Below the pieces are notes generated by a model. The model did not search any database. It was not told the DNA's origin and was given only the letters and a program-made list of their open reading frames with translations. A stretch of DNA of 64,000 nucleotides from Gammaproteobacteria bacterium (lineage in GTDB: Bacteria; Pseudomonadota; Gammaproteobacteria; Chromatiales; Chromatiaceae). A program made the translations under genes and the position numbers. Where the stretch lies: contig JASBTJ010000085.1 in NCBI GenBank assembly GCA_030148485.1, forward strand, positions 22,393 to 86,392, in the 5' to 3' direction. Position 1 is the first letter of the stretch. Every line of letters starts with the position of its first letter. Shown one piece after another: positions 8,504-17,160 of the stretch.

Positions 8504-9532
8504 ATGGCGAGGGAACCCCTGGTCATTGATGGTCAGTCCATCACGCCGGGCAGTCGCGTCACCATCGACCTGCCGTTACCGAAGCTCAACTCGCACACTG
8601 AGTTGTCCATGCCGGTGCACGTGATCCACGGATGCAAGGATGGCCCCAGGCTGTTCCTGTCCGCGGCCGTACATGGTGACGAGGTAAATGGTGTCGAGAT
8701 CATCCGTCGCATCCTGGAGCACAAGGCCGTGGCCCGTCTGCGCGGCACCCTGCTCGCCGTGCCCGTGGTCAACGTCTATGGATTGATCCATCAGTCCCGG
8801 TATCTTCCGGACCGTCGCGACCTGAACCGGTCGTTCCCGGGCTCGGACAAGGGTTCGCTGGCCGGTCGTGTGGCGCATGTATTCATGCAGGAGATCGTGT
8901 CCCGGGCGACCCACGGCATCGACTTGCACACCGGCGCGATCCATCGCAGCAACCTGCCTCAGATTCGCGCCAATCTGGACGACGAGGAAACCGCTGGGCT
9001 GGCACAGGCGTTCGGTGTCCCGGTACTGCTCAACTCGGCCCTGCGAGATGGCTCGCTGCGCGAATCCGCGGCGTCGCTCGGTATCCCGATGCTGCTGTAC
9101 GAGGCCGGCGAAGCGTTACGCTACGACGAATTATCGATCCGCGCCGGCACCCAGGGCGTGCTCAATGTGATGCGGTCGCTGGGGATGCTGGCACAAGCGA
9201 AACGTAAGCGCGGTCCGGTGGACGCGGTGGTTGCCGACAATAGCAGCTGGGTACGCTCCCCGGAAAGCGGCATGCTGCGGCACGCCGTGGCGCTGGGCGC
9301 CCGGGTCAAGAAAGGTGAGATCCTCGGCTATGTCAGCGACCCCTACAGCGGACAGGCTGTCGCCATCAGTTGCCCGTTCAACGGCATCGTCATCGGTTGT
9401 GCGAACCTGCCGATCATCCACGAAGGTGAGGCCTTGTTTCATGTCGCGCGCTTCCGCAGCGGCGTACGCGACGCCGCGGACACGGTGGACAGTTTTCAAC
9501 AACACCATAGCGACGACGAACTGTTCGACTGA
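8504..9532 (+). CDS. Succinylglutamate desuccinylase/aspartoacylase-family zinc hydrolase
   Basis: This is a 342-residue M14-like zinc amidohydrolase of the AstE/AspA family. The N-terminal catalytic core (about 40-240) shows the zinc motif H-x2-E as VHGDEVNGVEI, RDLNRSFPG, and the second zinc histidine in GIDLHTGA. The C-terminal part (about 255-325) is a biotinyl/barrel-sandwich-like domain (GARVKKGEILGYVSDP). It starts 3 bases after the rimK stop, so it is in the same operon. RimK ligates glutamate while this family hydrolyses amide bonds of acidic amino acids, so a role reversing or trimming RimK tails is a reasonable inference, not shown. The exact substrate is unknown. Confidence 0.88.
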   Translation: MAREPLVIDGQSITPGSRVTIDLPLPKLNSHTELSMPVHVIHGCKDGPRLFLSAAVHGDEVNGVEIIRRILEHKAVARLRGTLLAVPVVNVYGLIHQSRYLPDRRDLNRSFPGSDKGSLAGRVAHVFMQEIVSRATHGIDLHTGAIHRSNLPQIRANLDDEETAGLAQAFGVPVLLNSALRDGSLRESAASLGIPMLLYEAGEALRYDELSIRAGTQGVLNVMRSLGMLAQAKRKRGPVDAVVADNSSWVRSPESGMLRHAVALGARVKKGEILGYVSDPYSGQAVAISCPFNGIVIGCANLPIIHEGEALFHVARFRSGVRDAADTVDSFQQHHSDDELFD

Positions 9533-9613
9533 CTTTGCCACACCTTAGCCTGCCCCCAGAGTGCACAAGCAGGTAAACTGGCGCCTGATTGGCACTACAC
9601 GATACCCAACACC

Positions 9614-11179
9614 ATGCTGACAGCGACGATCTGGCTGAGTTTCGCCTTCGCCCTGGGACTTCTGATGCGCCTGATCGGGCTGCCGCCGCTGGTAGGCTAT
9701 CTCGCCGCCGGTTTCGTGCTCAGCACCCAAGGCCACCAAAGCAACGACATTCTGAACGCCGTGGCCCACGCCGGGGTGTTGCTGTTGCTGTTCAGTGTCG
9801 GCTTGAAACTCCGGCTCAAATCCCTGCTGCGCAGCGAGGTTCTGGCCGGTTCGCTGCTGCACATGGCCATCACCATTGTGTTGGTCGGTGTGCTGTTGTT
9901 CCAGTTCGTCGAGTTGTCCTGGCAAACCGCCGTCGTACTGGCGCTGGCGCTGTCCTTTTCCAGCACGGTGGTGGCCGCCAAGGTACTTGAAAGCAAGCGC
10001 GAGCTGCGTGCGTTCCATGGCCGGGTAGCAATCGGCATTCTGATCATGCAGGACCTGGTGGCCGTCGCCGTCCTCAGCGCGGCCGGTGGCGATGCACCCT
10101 CTCCCTGGGCGTTCATCGTGCTGGGCTTCTTCCTGGTGCGCCCCCTCCTGCACTGGCTGTTGGACCTGTCCGGCCACGGCGAACTGGTGGTGCTGTATGG
10201 CCTGGTGCTGGCGCTGGTGATCGGCGGCAGCAGCTTCGAACACCTGGGCCTCAGTTCTGAACTCGGTGCGCTCCTGCTCGGTGTGATTCTGGCCGACCAC
10301 AAACGCTCCAAAGAGCTTGCCGACGCGCTATGGGGACTCAAGGAAATATTATTGGTGGGATTTTTCCTGCAGATCGGCCTGTCCGGTCAGCCGTCCCTGC
10401 TGGCGGTGGAACAGGCCATCGCCCTGAACGTGTTGTTGCCTGTCAAGGCGCTGCTGTTCTTCTTCGTGCTGTTGTTGTTCCGCTTACGGGCTCGCAGCGC
10501 CTTTCTGGCCGGCCTGGCATTGGCCACCTACAGCGAGTTCGGTCTGATCATCGCCAGCCTCGGGGTCAAGCAGGGTTGGTTGTCCGAGGAATGGTTGGTA
10601 ATGCTGGCGGTGGCGGTGGCGCTGTCATTTGCCGTGTCCGCGCCGCTCAACCGCTACGCGCATGAGATCTACGGGCCGCTGGAACGCTTTCTCGGCCGCT
10701 TCGAGTCGCGCCGGCGTCACCCGGACGACGAGCCCTTGTCGTTGGGCAACTCCCACCTGGTGGTAATGGGCATGGGTCGGGTCGGTACCGGCGCCTACGA
10801 CGAGCTGACCAGTCAGCAGCAACGTGCCGTGGGCCTGGACTCGGACCCGGCGAAAGTCGAGCGCCACAAGGCCGCGGGACGGCGGGTGCTGTACGCCGAT
10901 GCCGAAGACCCCGGCTTCTGGACCAAGCTGGATCTGTCCGGGGTGCATGCCATCCTGCTGGCCTTGCCCGAGCCGTCGGCCAAGCAGATGGCGACCCGGC
11001 AGTTGCGGCAGCTGGGCTTTACCGGCCAGATCAGCGCCACAGCGGTGTTCCCCGAGGAAATCGAACCGCTGCGCGCCGCCGGTGCCGACCTGATCTACAA
11101 CTACTATGATGGCGTCGGTCAGGGTTTCGCGCGCTATGCCCTGACGGATCTGCGCGAAGAGACCGACACCACCGGGTAG
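9614..11179 (+). CDS. Kef-type cation/proton antiporter (CPA2) with TrkA-N domain
   Basis: This is a monovalent cation:proton antiporter-2 family membrane protein. Residues 1-345 contain about 12 hydrophobic helices with GLPPLVGYLAAGF, and ALSFSSTVVAAKVLESK in the core ion site region. Residues 375-500 form a Rossmann RCK/TrkA-N domain that begins VVMGMGRVGTGAYDEL (GxGxxG). The length of 521 is shorter than KefB/KefC (about 600), and the layout resembles YbaL-type proteins. The gene is solitary, with 81 bases upstream. It ends in TAG one base from the convergent 11181 gene. Ion specificity (K or Na) cannot be read from sequence. Confidence 0.9.
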   Translation: MLTATIWLSFAFALGLLMRLIGLPPLVGYLAAGFVLSTQGHQSNDILNAVAHAGVLLLLFSVGLKLRLKSLLRSEVLAGSLLHMAITIVLVGVLLFQFVELSWQTAVVLALALSFSSTVVAAKVLESKRELRAFHGRVAIGILIMQDLVAVAVLSAAGGDAPSPWAFIVLGFFLVRPLLHWLLDLSGHGELVVLYGLVLALVIGGSSFEHLGLSSELGALLLGVILADHKRSKELADALWGLKEILLVGFFLQIGLSGQPSLLAVEQAIALNVLLPVKALLFFFVLLLFRLRARSAFLAGLALATYSEFGLIIASLGVKQGWLSEEWLVMLAVAVALSFAVSAPLNRYAHEIYGPLERFLGRFESRRRHPDDEPLSLGNSHLVVMGMGRVGTGAYDELTSQQQRAVGLDSDPAKVERHKAAGRRVLYADAEDPGFWTKLDLSGVHAILLALPEPSAKQMATRQLRQLGFTGQISATAVFPEEIEPLRAAGADLIYNYYDGVGQGFARYALTDLREETDTTG

Positions 11180-11180
11180 C

Positions 11181-11648
11181 TCAGTCGGCGCCGTTCTTGC
11201 CGACCAGCGGCTGAGCGAGCTTGCTTAAACCCGGCATATCCAGGGTACGGATGGCACACTTGAACACGCCGGTACGGCGTTCGATCACTGCCATCGCCTC
11301 GTTGCTTGCCTGGGTGTGGTCGGTGATATGCAGATCCACGGTGCGCTGCACCTTGCGCTTGGCCGCGGCAGGATCGCAGGCGCCGCGGCGGAATTCCAGC
11401 AACAGCATGCCGGTGGCATTGTCGGTGAATGGCGGGCCGCTGACGCCCACGAGGGTCAGCCCGCACCGATAGGCGGCCTCACCCTCGCCCACCGCCGCGC
11501 TGGCGTTGCCCTCATTGGTCATCAGGATCGCGGCGTGCTTGCCGCTCGCCTGGCAGGCGGCCTCTACAACCGGGGTTTGGGCCGCCACGGCGTGGCTGGC
11601 GCCCAGCACGCACGCCAGGGCGGCGGTAGTTAACTTACGGCGGATCAT
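11181..11648 (-). CDS. Secreted hypothetical protein
   Basis: This is a 155-residue protein of no family I recognise. It begins with a clear signal peptide: MIRRKLTTAALACVLGAS, then cleavage near VAA-QTP. The mature part has four cysteines (in EAACQAS, YRCGL, RGACDP and FKCAIR), enough for two disulfides, which agrees with a periplasmic location. Codon use matches its neighbours. It is convergent with the antiporter gene, one base apart, and 124 bases separate its start from the flavoprotein gene upstream on the same strand. No function can be assigned. Confidence 0.7.
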   Translation of the reverse strand: MIRRKLTTAALACVLGASHAVAAQTPVVEAACQASGKHAAILMTNEGNASAAVGEGEAAYRCGLTLVGVSGPPFTDNATGMLLLEFRRGACDPAAAKRKVQRTVDLHITDHTQASNEAMAVIERRTGVFKCAIRTLDMPGLSKLAQPLVGKNGAD

Positions 11649-11772
11649 GATCGGGTCCTAGCGGTAGCTCAACAACGGTGCCGGGGGCACAAAGCGGGCG
11701 ATTCTACCGGAGTCGATGGCCGCTGTGGGCCGGCGATCCAAATGCCGGCAGCCGGTCACCTTTCAAGGCGAA

Positions 11773-12954
11773 CTAAACGTATTGCCCGGCACACCAGCCG
11801 GATGCCCAGGCCCACTGAAAGTTGTACCCGCCCAGCCACCCGGTCACGTCCAACACCTCGCCGATGAAATACAGCCCGGGGACCTTAGCCGCTTCAAAGG
11901 TCTTCGAACTGACCGAATCACAATCGACACCACCGCGTGTCACCTCAGCGGTTCGATAACCTTCAGTGCCATTGGGCATCAGTTGCCAGTCCTGCAACAA
12001 CGCCGCGACCTCCTCGAAACGCGCATGCGACAGGTACTGCAACCGCTTTTCCGCCAGCGCGGCAGGCATCAACGCGCTGACCAGTCGTTTTGGAAGCAGG
12101 CCCACCAGATAGCTCTTGAGCTTGCCGTTTGGCTGTACCTGCTGCGCGCGGATCAGATCCTCCCGCAGATCCAGGTCAGGGAGCAGGTCGATATGGATCG
12201 CCTCCCCGGGCTCCCAATAGTTGGACAGCTGCAGAATCGCCGGCCCGCTCAAGCCCCGATGGGTGAACAACAGGTTCTCGCGGAAGCTCGCGCGCGGGTT
12301 CCAGACGCGACTGTCCACGGCGATCCCGGCCAGGGTTTCGAGACGCGCCTTGTCCTCCGGCTTCAATGTAAAAGGAACCAGGCCCGCCGAAGGGGGCCAG
12401 ACCGGCAAACCGAATTGTTCGGCGACCCGGTAGCCGAAAGGCGTGGCACCCATGGTCGGAATGGACAGGCCACCGGTGGCGATCACCAACGCGGCCGCAC
12501 CGATCACCCCGTCCGGGGTGGTCAACCTGAAGCCCCCGCCTGGCGCGGCGGCGATGTGCTCGATGACCGTCTTCACTCGTATGGTCACCCCCGCTTGCTC
12601 ACACTCGACCAACAGCATGTCGAGAATGTCCTTGGAACTTCGATCGCAGAACAATTGGCCGTGGTCCCGTTCATGAAACGGAATCCGGTGTTTGTCAACG
12701 AGCGCCAGGAAGTCCCACTGGGTGAATCGGGACAGTGCCGACTTGCAAAAATGGGGATTGCGCGACAGGTAGTTCGCCGGTTCGATCGTGTAGTTGGTGA
12801 AGTTGCACTTGCCGCCGCCGGACATGCGGATCTTGTTGCCCGGCTTACGTGCATGGTCGAGCACCAACACCTGGCGACCCCGTTGTCCGGCCGTCGCCGC
12901 ACACATCAACCCGGCAGCGCCGGCGCCGACCACGATCACGTCCCAATCGCTCAT
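11773..12954 (-). CDS. HI0933/YhiN-family NAD(P)/FAD-dependent oxidoreductase
   Basis: This is a flavoprotein of the HI0933 (YhiN) family. The N-terminal dinucleotide-binding motif is VIVVGAGAAGLMCA, followed by the family signature RMSGGGKCNFTN. Near the C-terminus is GLYFIGEVLDVTGWLGGYNFQWAWASG, the FAD-contacting end. The ATG at 12954 is preferred to a longer start at 12993 because the Rossmann strand begins within six residues. That start leaves only two bases to the TAG of the upstream methyltransferase, so the two are an operon. The biochemical role of the family is not established. 393 residues, normal for the family. Confidence 0.9.
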   Translation of the reverse strand: MSDWDVIVVGAGAAGLMCAATAGQRGRQVLVLDHARKPGNKIRMSGGGKCNFTNYTIEPANYLSRNPHFCKSALSRFTQWDFLALVDKHRIPFHERDHGQLFCDRSSKDILDMLLVECEQAGVTIRVKTVIEHIAAAPGGGFRLTTPDGVIGAAALVIATGGLSIPTMGATPFGYRVAEQFGLPVWPPSAGLVPFTLKPEDKARLETLAGIAVDSRVWNPRASFRENLLFTHRGLSGPAILQLSNYWEPGEAIHIDLLPDLDLREDLIRAQQVQPNGKLKSYLVGLLPKRLVSALMPAALAEKRLQYLSHARFEEVAALLQDWQLMPNGTEGYRTAEVTRGGVDCDSVSSKTFEAAKVPGLYFIGEVLDVTGWLGGYNFQWAWASGWCAGQYV

Positions 12955-12956
12955 GC

Positions 12957-13532
12957 CTAGGCCCGTGTCGCCACCAGCAGCGCCAGCCCGCATGCCGGGT
13001 CCTCCGGGTCAGCGCGTTCACCCGGCTCCAGATAAGCAAGCACCCGCAGCGCGGAAAAACCGCGCAACAACGCGTTGGGTACGAGTCTGAACGCCGGGTT
13101 GCGGGTACCGGATGCACCGGGCAGCCACGGGCCGAACGTTTGGTAGCAAAGCATGCCACCGGGCTTGAGTGCGGCGGCAATAGCATCGAACAGGTCGCGC
13201 TCGAGAAAGTGACTGACCAGCACCAGATCGAAGCTCGCCGGCTGTGGCGGCTGGGCAACCACGTCGCGTCGCTGAACGTCCATGACCAGCCCCTGATCGC
13301 CTGCCGCCTGGCGGAGCCGATCGACGGCCACCTGGGAGAAATCCCAGGCACTCACCGTCAGCCCTCGTTGTGCCAACCACAGCGCACCGGCACCGCGTCC
13401 GCAGGCCAGATCCAGCGCATGTCCCGCCACGGGCAACAAGGACGCGAAACGGGTCAGGATCAAAGGCACCTGCCCTTGGTCGGTCGCTTGCGCATGGCGT
13501 GCGTCCCACAGGACGCGGCGGTCGTCGGTCAC
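12957..13532 (-). CDS. Class I SAM-dependent methyltransferase
   Basis: This is a 191-residue small-molecule methyltransferase related to TehB-type enzymes. Motif I is ALDLACGRGAGALWLA, the acidic end of strand 2 is in SAWDFS, and motif post-I/IV is FDLVLVSHFLERDLF followed by LKPGGMLCYQTF. It starts with GTG at 13532, two bases after the metZ stop, and is followed at once by the flavoprotein gene. metZ and these two genes therefore appear to be one transcript downstream of the SAM-II element. The acceptor substrate is unknown. Confidence 0.85.
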   Translation of the reverse strand: MTDDRRVLWDARHAQATDQGQVPLILTRFASLLPVAGHALDLACGRGAGALWLAQRGLTVSAWDFSQVAVDRLRQAAGDQGLVMDVQRRDVVAQPPQPASFDLVLVSHFLERDLFDAIAAALKPGGMLCYQTFGPWLPGASGTRNPAFRLVPNALLRGFSALRVLAYLEPGERADPEDPACGLALLVATRA

Positions 13533-13534
13533 CT

Positions 13535-14731
13535 TCAGCCGGCCAGACCGCGCGCCAGATCGTTCTGGATGTCGACGACATCCTCCAGACCCACCGCGAC
13601 GCGCACCAGGCCTTGGGTGATACCCGCTGCGTCACGTTCCTGATCGGACAGGCGACCGTGGGTGGTGGTGGCCGGATGGGTGATGGTGGTCTTGGCGTCG
13701 CCCAGGTTTGCGGTGATCGACAGCATGCGGGTGCTATCGATCACCCGCCATGCCCCTTCCCGACCGCCGGCCACCTGAAAGGACAGGATGCCGCCGGGCG
13801 CGCTTTGCTGGGTCTGGGCCAAGGCGTATTGCGGGTGGCTGGACAGGCCGGGATAGTACACCCGTTCCACACCGGACTGCTGCTCCAACCAGCTTGCCAG
13901 CGCCGTAGCGTTGGCGCTGTGTGCCGCCATACGGATCTTGAGGGTCTCCAGACCCTTGAGAAACACCCAGGCATTGAACGGGCTGAGGGTGGGGCCGGCG
14001 GTGCGCAACACCCCGAACACGTCCTCCCCCACCGTCTTGGCATCGCCGACCACGGCGCCGCCCATGCAGCGACCCTGGCCGTCCAGGTACTTGGTGGCCG
14101 AGTGAATGACGATATCCGCCCCCAGCGCCAAGGGCTGTTGCAGGATGGGCGTGCAAAAGCAGTTGTCCACCGCCAGCAAGCAGCCCTTGCGATGCGCCAA
14201 CTCGGCCAAGGCGCGGATGTCGCCGGTGTCGGTGAGCGGGTTCGAGGGCGTCTCGATGAACAGCAACTTGGTGTTCGGCTGGATGGCCCGCTCCCATGCC
14301 TCCAGATCGGTCAACGGCACGTAACTGGTATCGATGCCGAATCGGCCCAGGTACTTGTTGAACAACACCACGGTGCTGCCAAAGATGCTCGCCGAGCTGA
14401 CCAGATGGTCGCCGGCCTGCAACACCCCCATACAGGTCGCCAGGATGGCCGCCATGCCGGACGCGGTCGCCACACAGGACTCCCCGCCTTCCAATGCCGC
14501 CAGGCGCTGCTCGAAGGTGCGTACCGTGGGATTGGTGAAGCGCGAATAGATATTGCCCTGGCGTTCACCGCCAAAGGTTGCTGCCGCCTCGGCCGCGCTG
14601 GCGAAGACGTAGCTGGATGTCGGGTAGATGGGTTCGGAATGCTCTCGCTCGTGGGTGCGGGCATGCCCGGTGCGGATCGCTTGGGTGGCTGATCCCCAGG
14701 CGGGATCAAAGTACGGGTCGAAGTCGTCCAT
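13535..14731 (-). CDS. metZ: O-succinylhomoserine sulfhydrylase
   Basis: MetZ is a PLP enzyme of the cytoplasm that makes homocysteine directly from O-succinylhomoserine and sulfide in methionine synthesis. The Cys/Met-metabolism PLP fold is complete over 398 residues: YSRFTNPTVRTFEQRLA, the PLP-stacking region ATASGMAAI, the acidic residue in AVDNCFCTP, and the Schiff-base Lys in HSATKYLDGQGR. The ATG at 14731 has AGGAG upstream. The position after purF is the Pseudomonas order. A promoter, a SAM-II-type riboswitch and an intrinsic terminator lie in its leader, so expression should fall when SAM is plentiful. Confidence 0.95.
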   Translation of the reverse strand: MDDFDPYFDPAWGSATQAIRTGHARTHEREHSEPIYPTSSYVFASAAEAAATFGGERQGNIYSRFTNPTVRTFEQRLAALEGGESCVATASGMAAILATCMGVLQAGDHLVSSASIFGSTVVLFNKYLGRFGIDTSYVPLTDLEAWERAIQPNTKLLFIETPSNPLTDTGDIRALAELAHRKGCLLAVDNCFCTPILQQPLALGADIVIHSATKYLDGQGRCMGGAVVGDAKTVGEDVFGVLRTAGPTLSPFNAWVFLKGLETLKIRMAAHSANATALASWLEQQSGVERVYYPGLSSHPQYALAQTQQSAPGGILSFQVAGGREGAWRVIDSTRMLSITANLGDAKTTITHPATTTHGRLSDQERDAAGITQGLVRVAVGLEDVVDIQNDLARGLAG

Positions 14732-14793
14732 CGGGGTCTCCTGAAGTCATCTCATCGCCTGAGGGTGTGCCCCGAACCCGGCCGCCAGGCAAC

Positions 14794-14826
14794 AAAAAAC
14801 CCGCCCCGGCACGGCCAAAGCAGGTT
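14794..14826 (-). terminator. Intrinsic terminator in metZ leader (riboswitch expression platform)
   Basis: On the minus strand AACCTGCTT pairs with GGGCGGGTT (with G-U pairs) around a GC-rich loop that can itself form a short stem, and is followed by a run of T. It lies just 3' of the SAM-II-like element and 63 bases before the metZ ATG, the place for transcription attenuation. Confidence 0.7.
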
Positions 14827-14833
14827 GCCCTCG

Positions 14834-14881
14834 CTTTAGCTGCACTTGTATAGCGCCCGCAATCTGAGACAAATCGGCGCT
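14834..14881 (-). promoter_or_regulatory. SAM-II-type (metA motif) riboswitch upstream of metZ
   Basis: Read on the minus strand, stem P1 is AGCGCC (14876-14881) with GGCGCT (14852-14857). The loop opens GATTT as in known SAM-II. P2 forms the H-type pseudoknot: TTGCG (14858-14862) with TGCAG (14840-14844). The conserved 3' tail GCAGCTAAAG closes it. Compared from memory with an alphaproteobacterial metA element, P2 changes are compensatory (UUGCA/UGUAG there, UUGCG/UGCAG here). The class binds S-adenosylmethionine and sits before metA, metZ or metC genes, matching this context. Confidence 0.82.
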
Positions 14882-14905
14882 GTCAGCCCAACGGCGGACA
14901 ACCGC

Positions 14906-14933
14906 AGTCTAACAGCCCCCGTGACAGCGTCAA
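14906..14933 (-). promoter_or_regulatory. Predicted sigma-70 promoter for metZ
   Basis: On the minus strand TTGACG (14928-14933) is separated by 16 bases from TAGACT (14906-14911). Matches to consensus are 5/6 and 4/6. The start point would be near 14899, about 18 bases before the riboswitch P1 stem, which supports both predictions. Confidence 0.6.
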
Positions 14934-15010
14934 GCACCGTGCTCGAGGGATTCCGCCGCGGCGCTGCTCACGTCCAGCGAGGCATCGCGTGAATCGCCCT
15001 CAACCCGCAT

Positions 15011-16531
15011 TCAAGCGTCGTTATGCAGACCGATCACGTTGTGCACGATGGTGGTCTCACGAGCCTGCTTGGCATCGTCGTTGCGTTGACTCTCCAGGGC
15101 GCCCAGGTACGCATCGTCGACGTCACCGGTAACGTATTCGCCGCTGAATACGGAGGTATCGAAACGGTCGACGTGGGTCTTGCCCTTTTTCTGCACCGCA
15201 TCGATCAGGTCATCCAGATCCTGATAAAGCATGCGGTCGGCACCGATCCAAATGCCCACCTCCTCCTCGGTGCGGCCATGCGCAATCAGCTCACTGGCAG
15301 CCGGCATGTCGATGCCGTACACGTTGGGGACACGCACCGGCGGCGCGGCGGAGGCAAAGTACACCTTGTTGGCACCGGCATCCCGCGCCATCTCCACGAT
15401 CTGCTTGGACGTGGTACCGCGCACGATGGAGTCATCCACCAGCAGCACGTTCTTGCCCTTGAATTCGACGTCGATGGGGTTGAGTTTCTGCCGCACGGAC
15501 TTCTTGCGGGTGGTCTGACCCGGCATGATGAAGGTCCGGCCGATATAACGATTCTTGATAAAGCCTTCGGTGAACTTGACGCCGAGTTCGTGCGCCATGC
15601 TCAACGCCGAGGTGCGGCTGGTATCCGGGATGGGGATCACCACGTCGATATCGTGCTCGCCCCATTCGCGTTTCAGCTTCTCGGCCAGCTTCACGCCCAT
15701 GCGCTGACGAGCCTTGTGCACGAAGATGTTGTCGATGATCGAATCCGGTCGCGCGAAATATACGAACTCGAAGATGCAGGGCGACTTGATGGTGGCGCTG
15801 GCGCATGGCTGGGCGAAGAACCGACCGTCCTCGGTGAAGATCACCGCTTCGCCGGGTGCGATGTCGCGGATCAATTCAAAACCCTGGGTATCGAGTGCGA
15901 CACTCTCCGAGGCCACCATGAATTCCTTGCCGTGCTTGGTTTGCCGCTCGCCGAATACCGCGGGACGGATACCGTGTGGGTCGCGGAAGGCGATCACGCC
16001 GTAGCCGGGGATCAGCGCCACCGCGGCATAACCGCCCCGACAACGCTGGTGGACACGCTCTATGGCCTTGAAGATGTCCACCTCGTTGAGATCCAGGCCG
16101 GTGGCGCATGCGATCAACTCATGGGCGAAGACGTTCAACAACACCTCGGAATCCGACGAGGTATTGATATGGCGACGATCCGTTCTGAACAGATCCTCCT
16201 TCAGTTCATCCGCATTGGTCAGGTTGCCGTTGTGCGCCAGCGCGATACCGTACGGGGAGTTCACGTAGAACGGCTGCGCTTCGGCGGAGCTGGAACAGCC
16301 GGCGGTCGGGTAGCGCACATGGCCAATACCGATGTTGCCCCGCAATTTGATCATCTGTTCGGTATCGAACACATCGCGAGCCAAGCCATTGTCTTTGCGT
16401 AAATGCAGCTTGCCGTGGTCGCAGGTGACGATACCCGCGGCGTCCTGACCACGGTGCTGCAACACCATGAGCGCATCATAGATCGCCTGGTTGACCGGGC
16501 TGCGACCCACGATACCGACAATTCCACACAT
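15011..16531 (-). CDS. purF: Amidophosphoribosyltransferase
   Basis: PurF commits PRPP to purine synthesis, using glutamine to form phosphoribosylamine. Translation starts MCGIVGIVG, so Cys2 becomes the N-terminal nucleophile of the Ntn-type glutaminase domain (1-230; [20 protein letters not shown]). The C-terminal phosphoribosyltransferase domain (about 260-460) has the PRPP loop [18 protein letters not shown]. No propeptide or Fe-S cysteine set is evident, as in the E. coli-type enzyme. Length 506. It lies six bases downstream of cvpA, the classical cvpA-purF pair. Confidence 0.97.
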   Translation of the reverse strand: MCGIVGIVGRSPVNQAIYDALMVLQHRGQDAAGIVTCDHGKLHLRKDNGLARDVFDTEQMIKLRGNIGIGHVRYPTAGCSSSAEAQPFYVNSPYGIALAHNGNLTNADELKEDLFRTDRRHINTSSDSEVLLNVFAHELIACATGLDLNEVDIFKAIERVHQRCRGGYAAVALIPGYGVIAFRDPHGIRPAVFGERQTKHGKEFMVASESVALDTQGFELIRDIAPGEAVIFTEDGRFFAQPCASATIKSPCIFEFVYFARPDSIIDNIFVHKARQRMGVKLAEKLKREWGEHDIDVVIPIPDTSRTSALSMAHELGVKFTEGFIKNRYIGRTFIMPGQTTRKKSVRQKLNPIDVEFKGKNVLLVDDSIVRGTTSKQIVEMARDAGANKVYFASAAPPVRVPNVYGIDMPAASELIAHGRTEEEVGIWIGADRMLYQDLDDLIDAVQKKGKTHVDRFDTSVFSGEYVTGDVDDAYLGALESQRNDDAKQARETTIVHNVIGLHNDA

Positions 16532-16537
16532 CCCGTA

Positions 16538-17062
16538 CTACCCCCACCAAAACTCGGACATGCCGCTGCTAGCGGCATAATTGAAACGATCTGCAATGTC
16601 CTGCGGCAACAAGTCCCGCAGCCACAAGGCCAATTCCTGAAAATACGGCGCCAACACCGACGCCTGCCACCATGGATCCTCCGGCAACGGCGTGAGTCCG
16701 GCGAGCAACACCAGAGCGGACACCAGCAGCATGCCGCGGGCGGCGCCGAACACCATGCCAATCAGCCGATCAGTACCCGACAGACCACTGCTTTCGACCA
16801 ATTTGATGAGCAGGAAGTTGACCAACCCGCCCACCACCAGGGTCAATATCATCAATGCCACAAACGCCAGCCCAAGACGGATCGACGGTGTATCGACCCA
16901 GGCGGCCAAATGGGGTGCCAGATCACGAAAGAAGTTCCAGCCCACCCAGAACGCCAGGATCCACACCGCCAACGAAAAGGCTTCGCGCAGGAAACCGCGC
17001 CACAGACTGATAAGGGTCGAAACGGCGATGACGCCGATAATGAGGTAGTCGAACCAGTTCAT
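16538..17062 (-). CDS. cvpA: CvpA family inner-membrane protein
   Basis: CvpA is a small inner-membrane protein, known for its requirement in colicin V production in E. coli; its molecular role is unsettled. This 174-residue copy begins MNWFDYLIIGVIAVSTLISLWRG and has four hydrophobic helices (about 5-25, 30-50, 65-85, 102-122), the usual CvpA topology. It precedes purF by six bases and ends in TAG. The context (dedD upstream, purF downstream) makes the identification firm. Confidence 0.93.
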   Translation of the reverse strand: MNWFDYLIIGVIAVSTLISLWRGFLREAFSLAVWILAFWVGWNFFRDLAPHLAAWVDTPSIRLGLAFVALMILTLVVGGLVNFLLIKLVESSGLSGTDRLIGMVFGAARGMLLVSALVLLAGLTPLPEDPWWQASVLAPYFQELALWLRDLLPQDIADRFNYAASSGMSEFWWG

Positions 17063-17160
17063 GGTCCCGTGACGTGGTCAATGGCGGAAAGGGCGCATTG
17101 TACGGCTACAACGGGAACAGGAACAGACTTGCACGGCAAGTGTCCCACACCCACGGGCGT

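Noticed and set aside
14794..14826. Terminator for purF rather than for the metZ leader
   Set aside because: It lies almost 190 bases past purF and downstream of a good promoter and the riboswitch; the attenuator reading explains all three elements. It could still stop residual purF transcripts.
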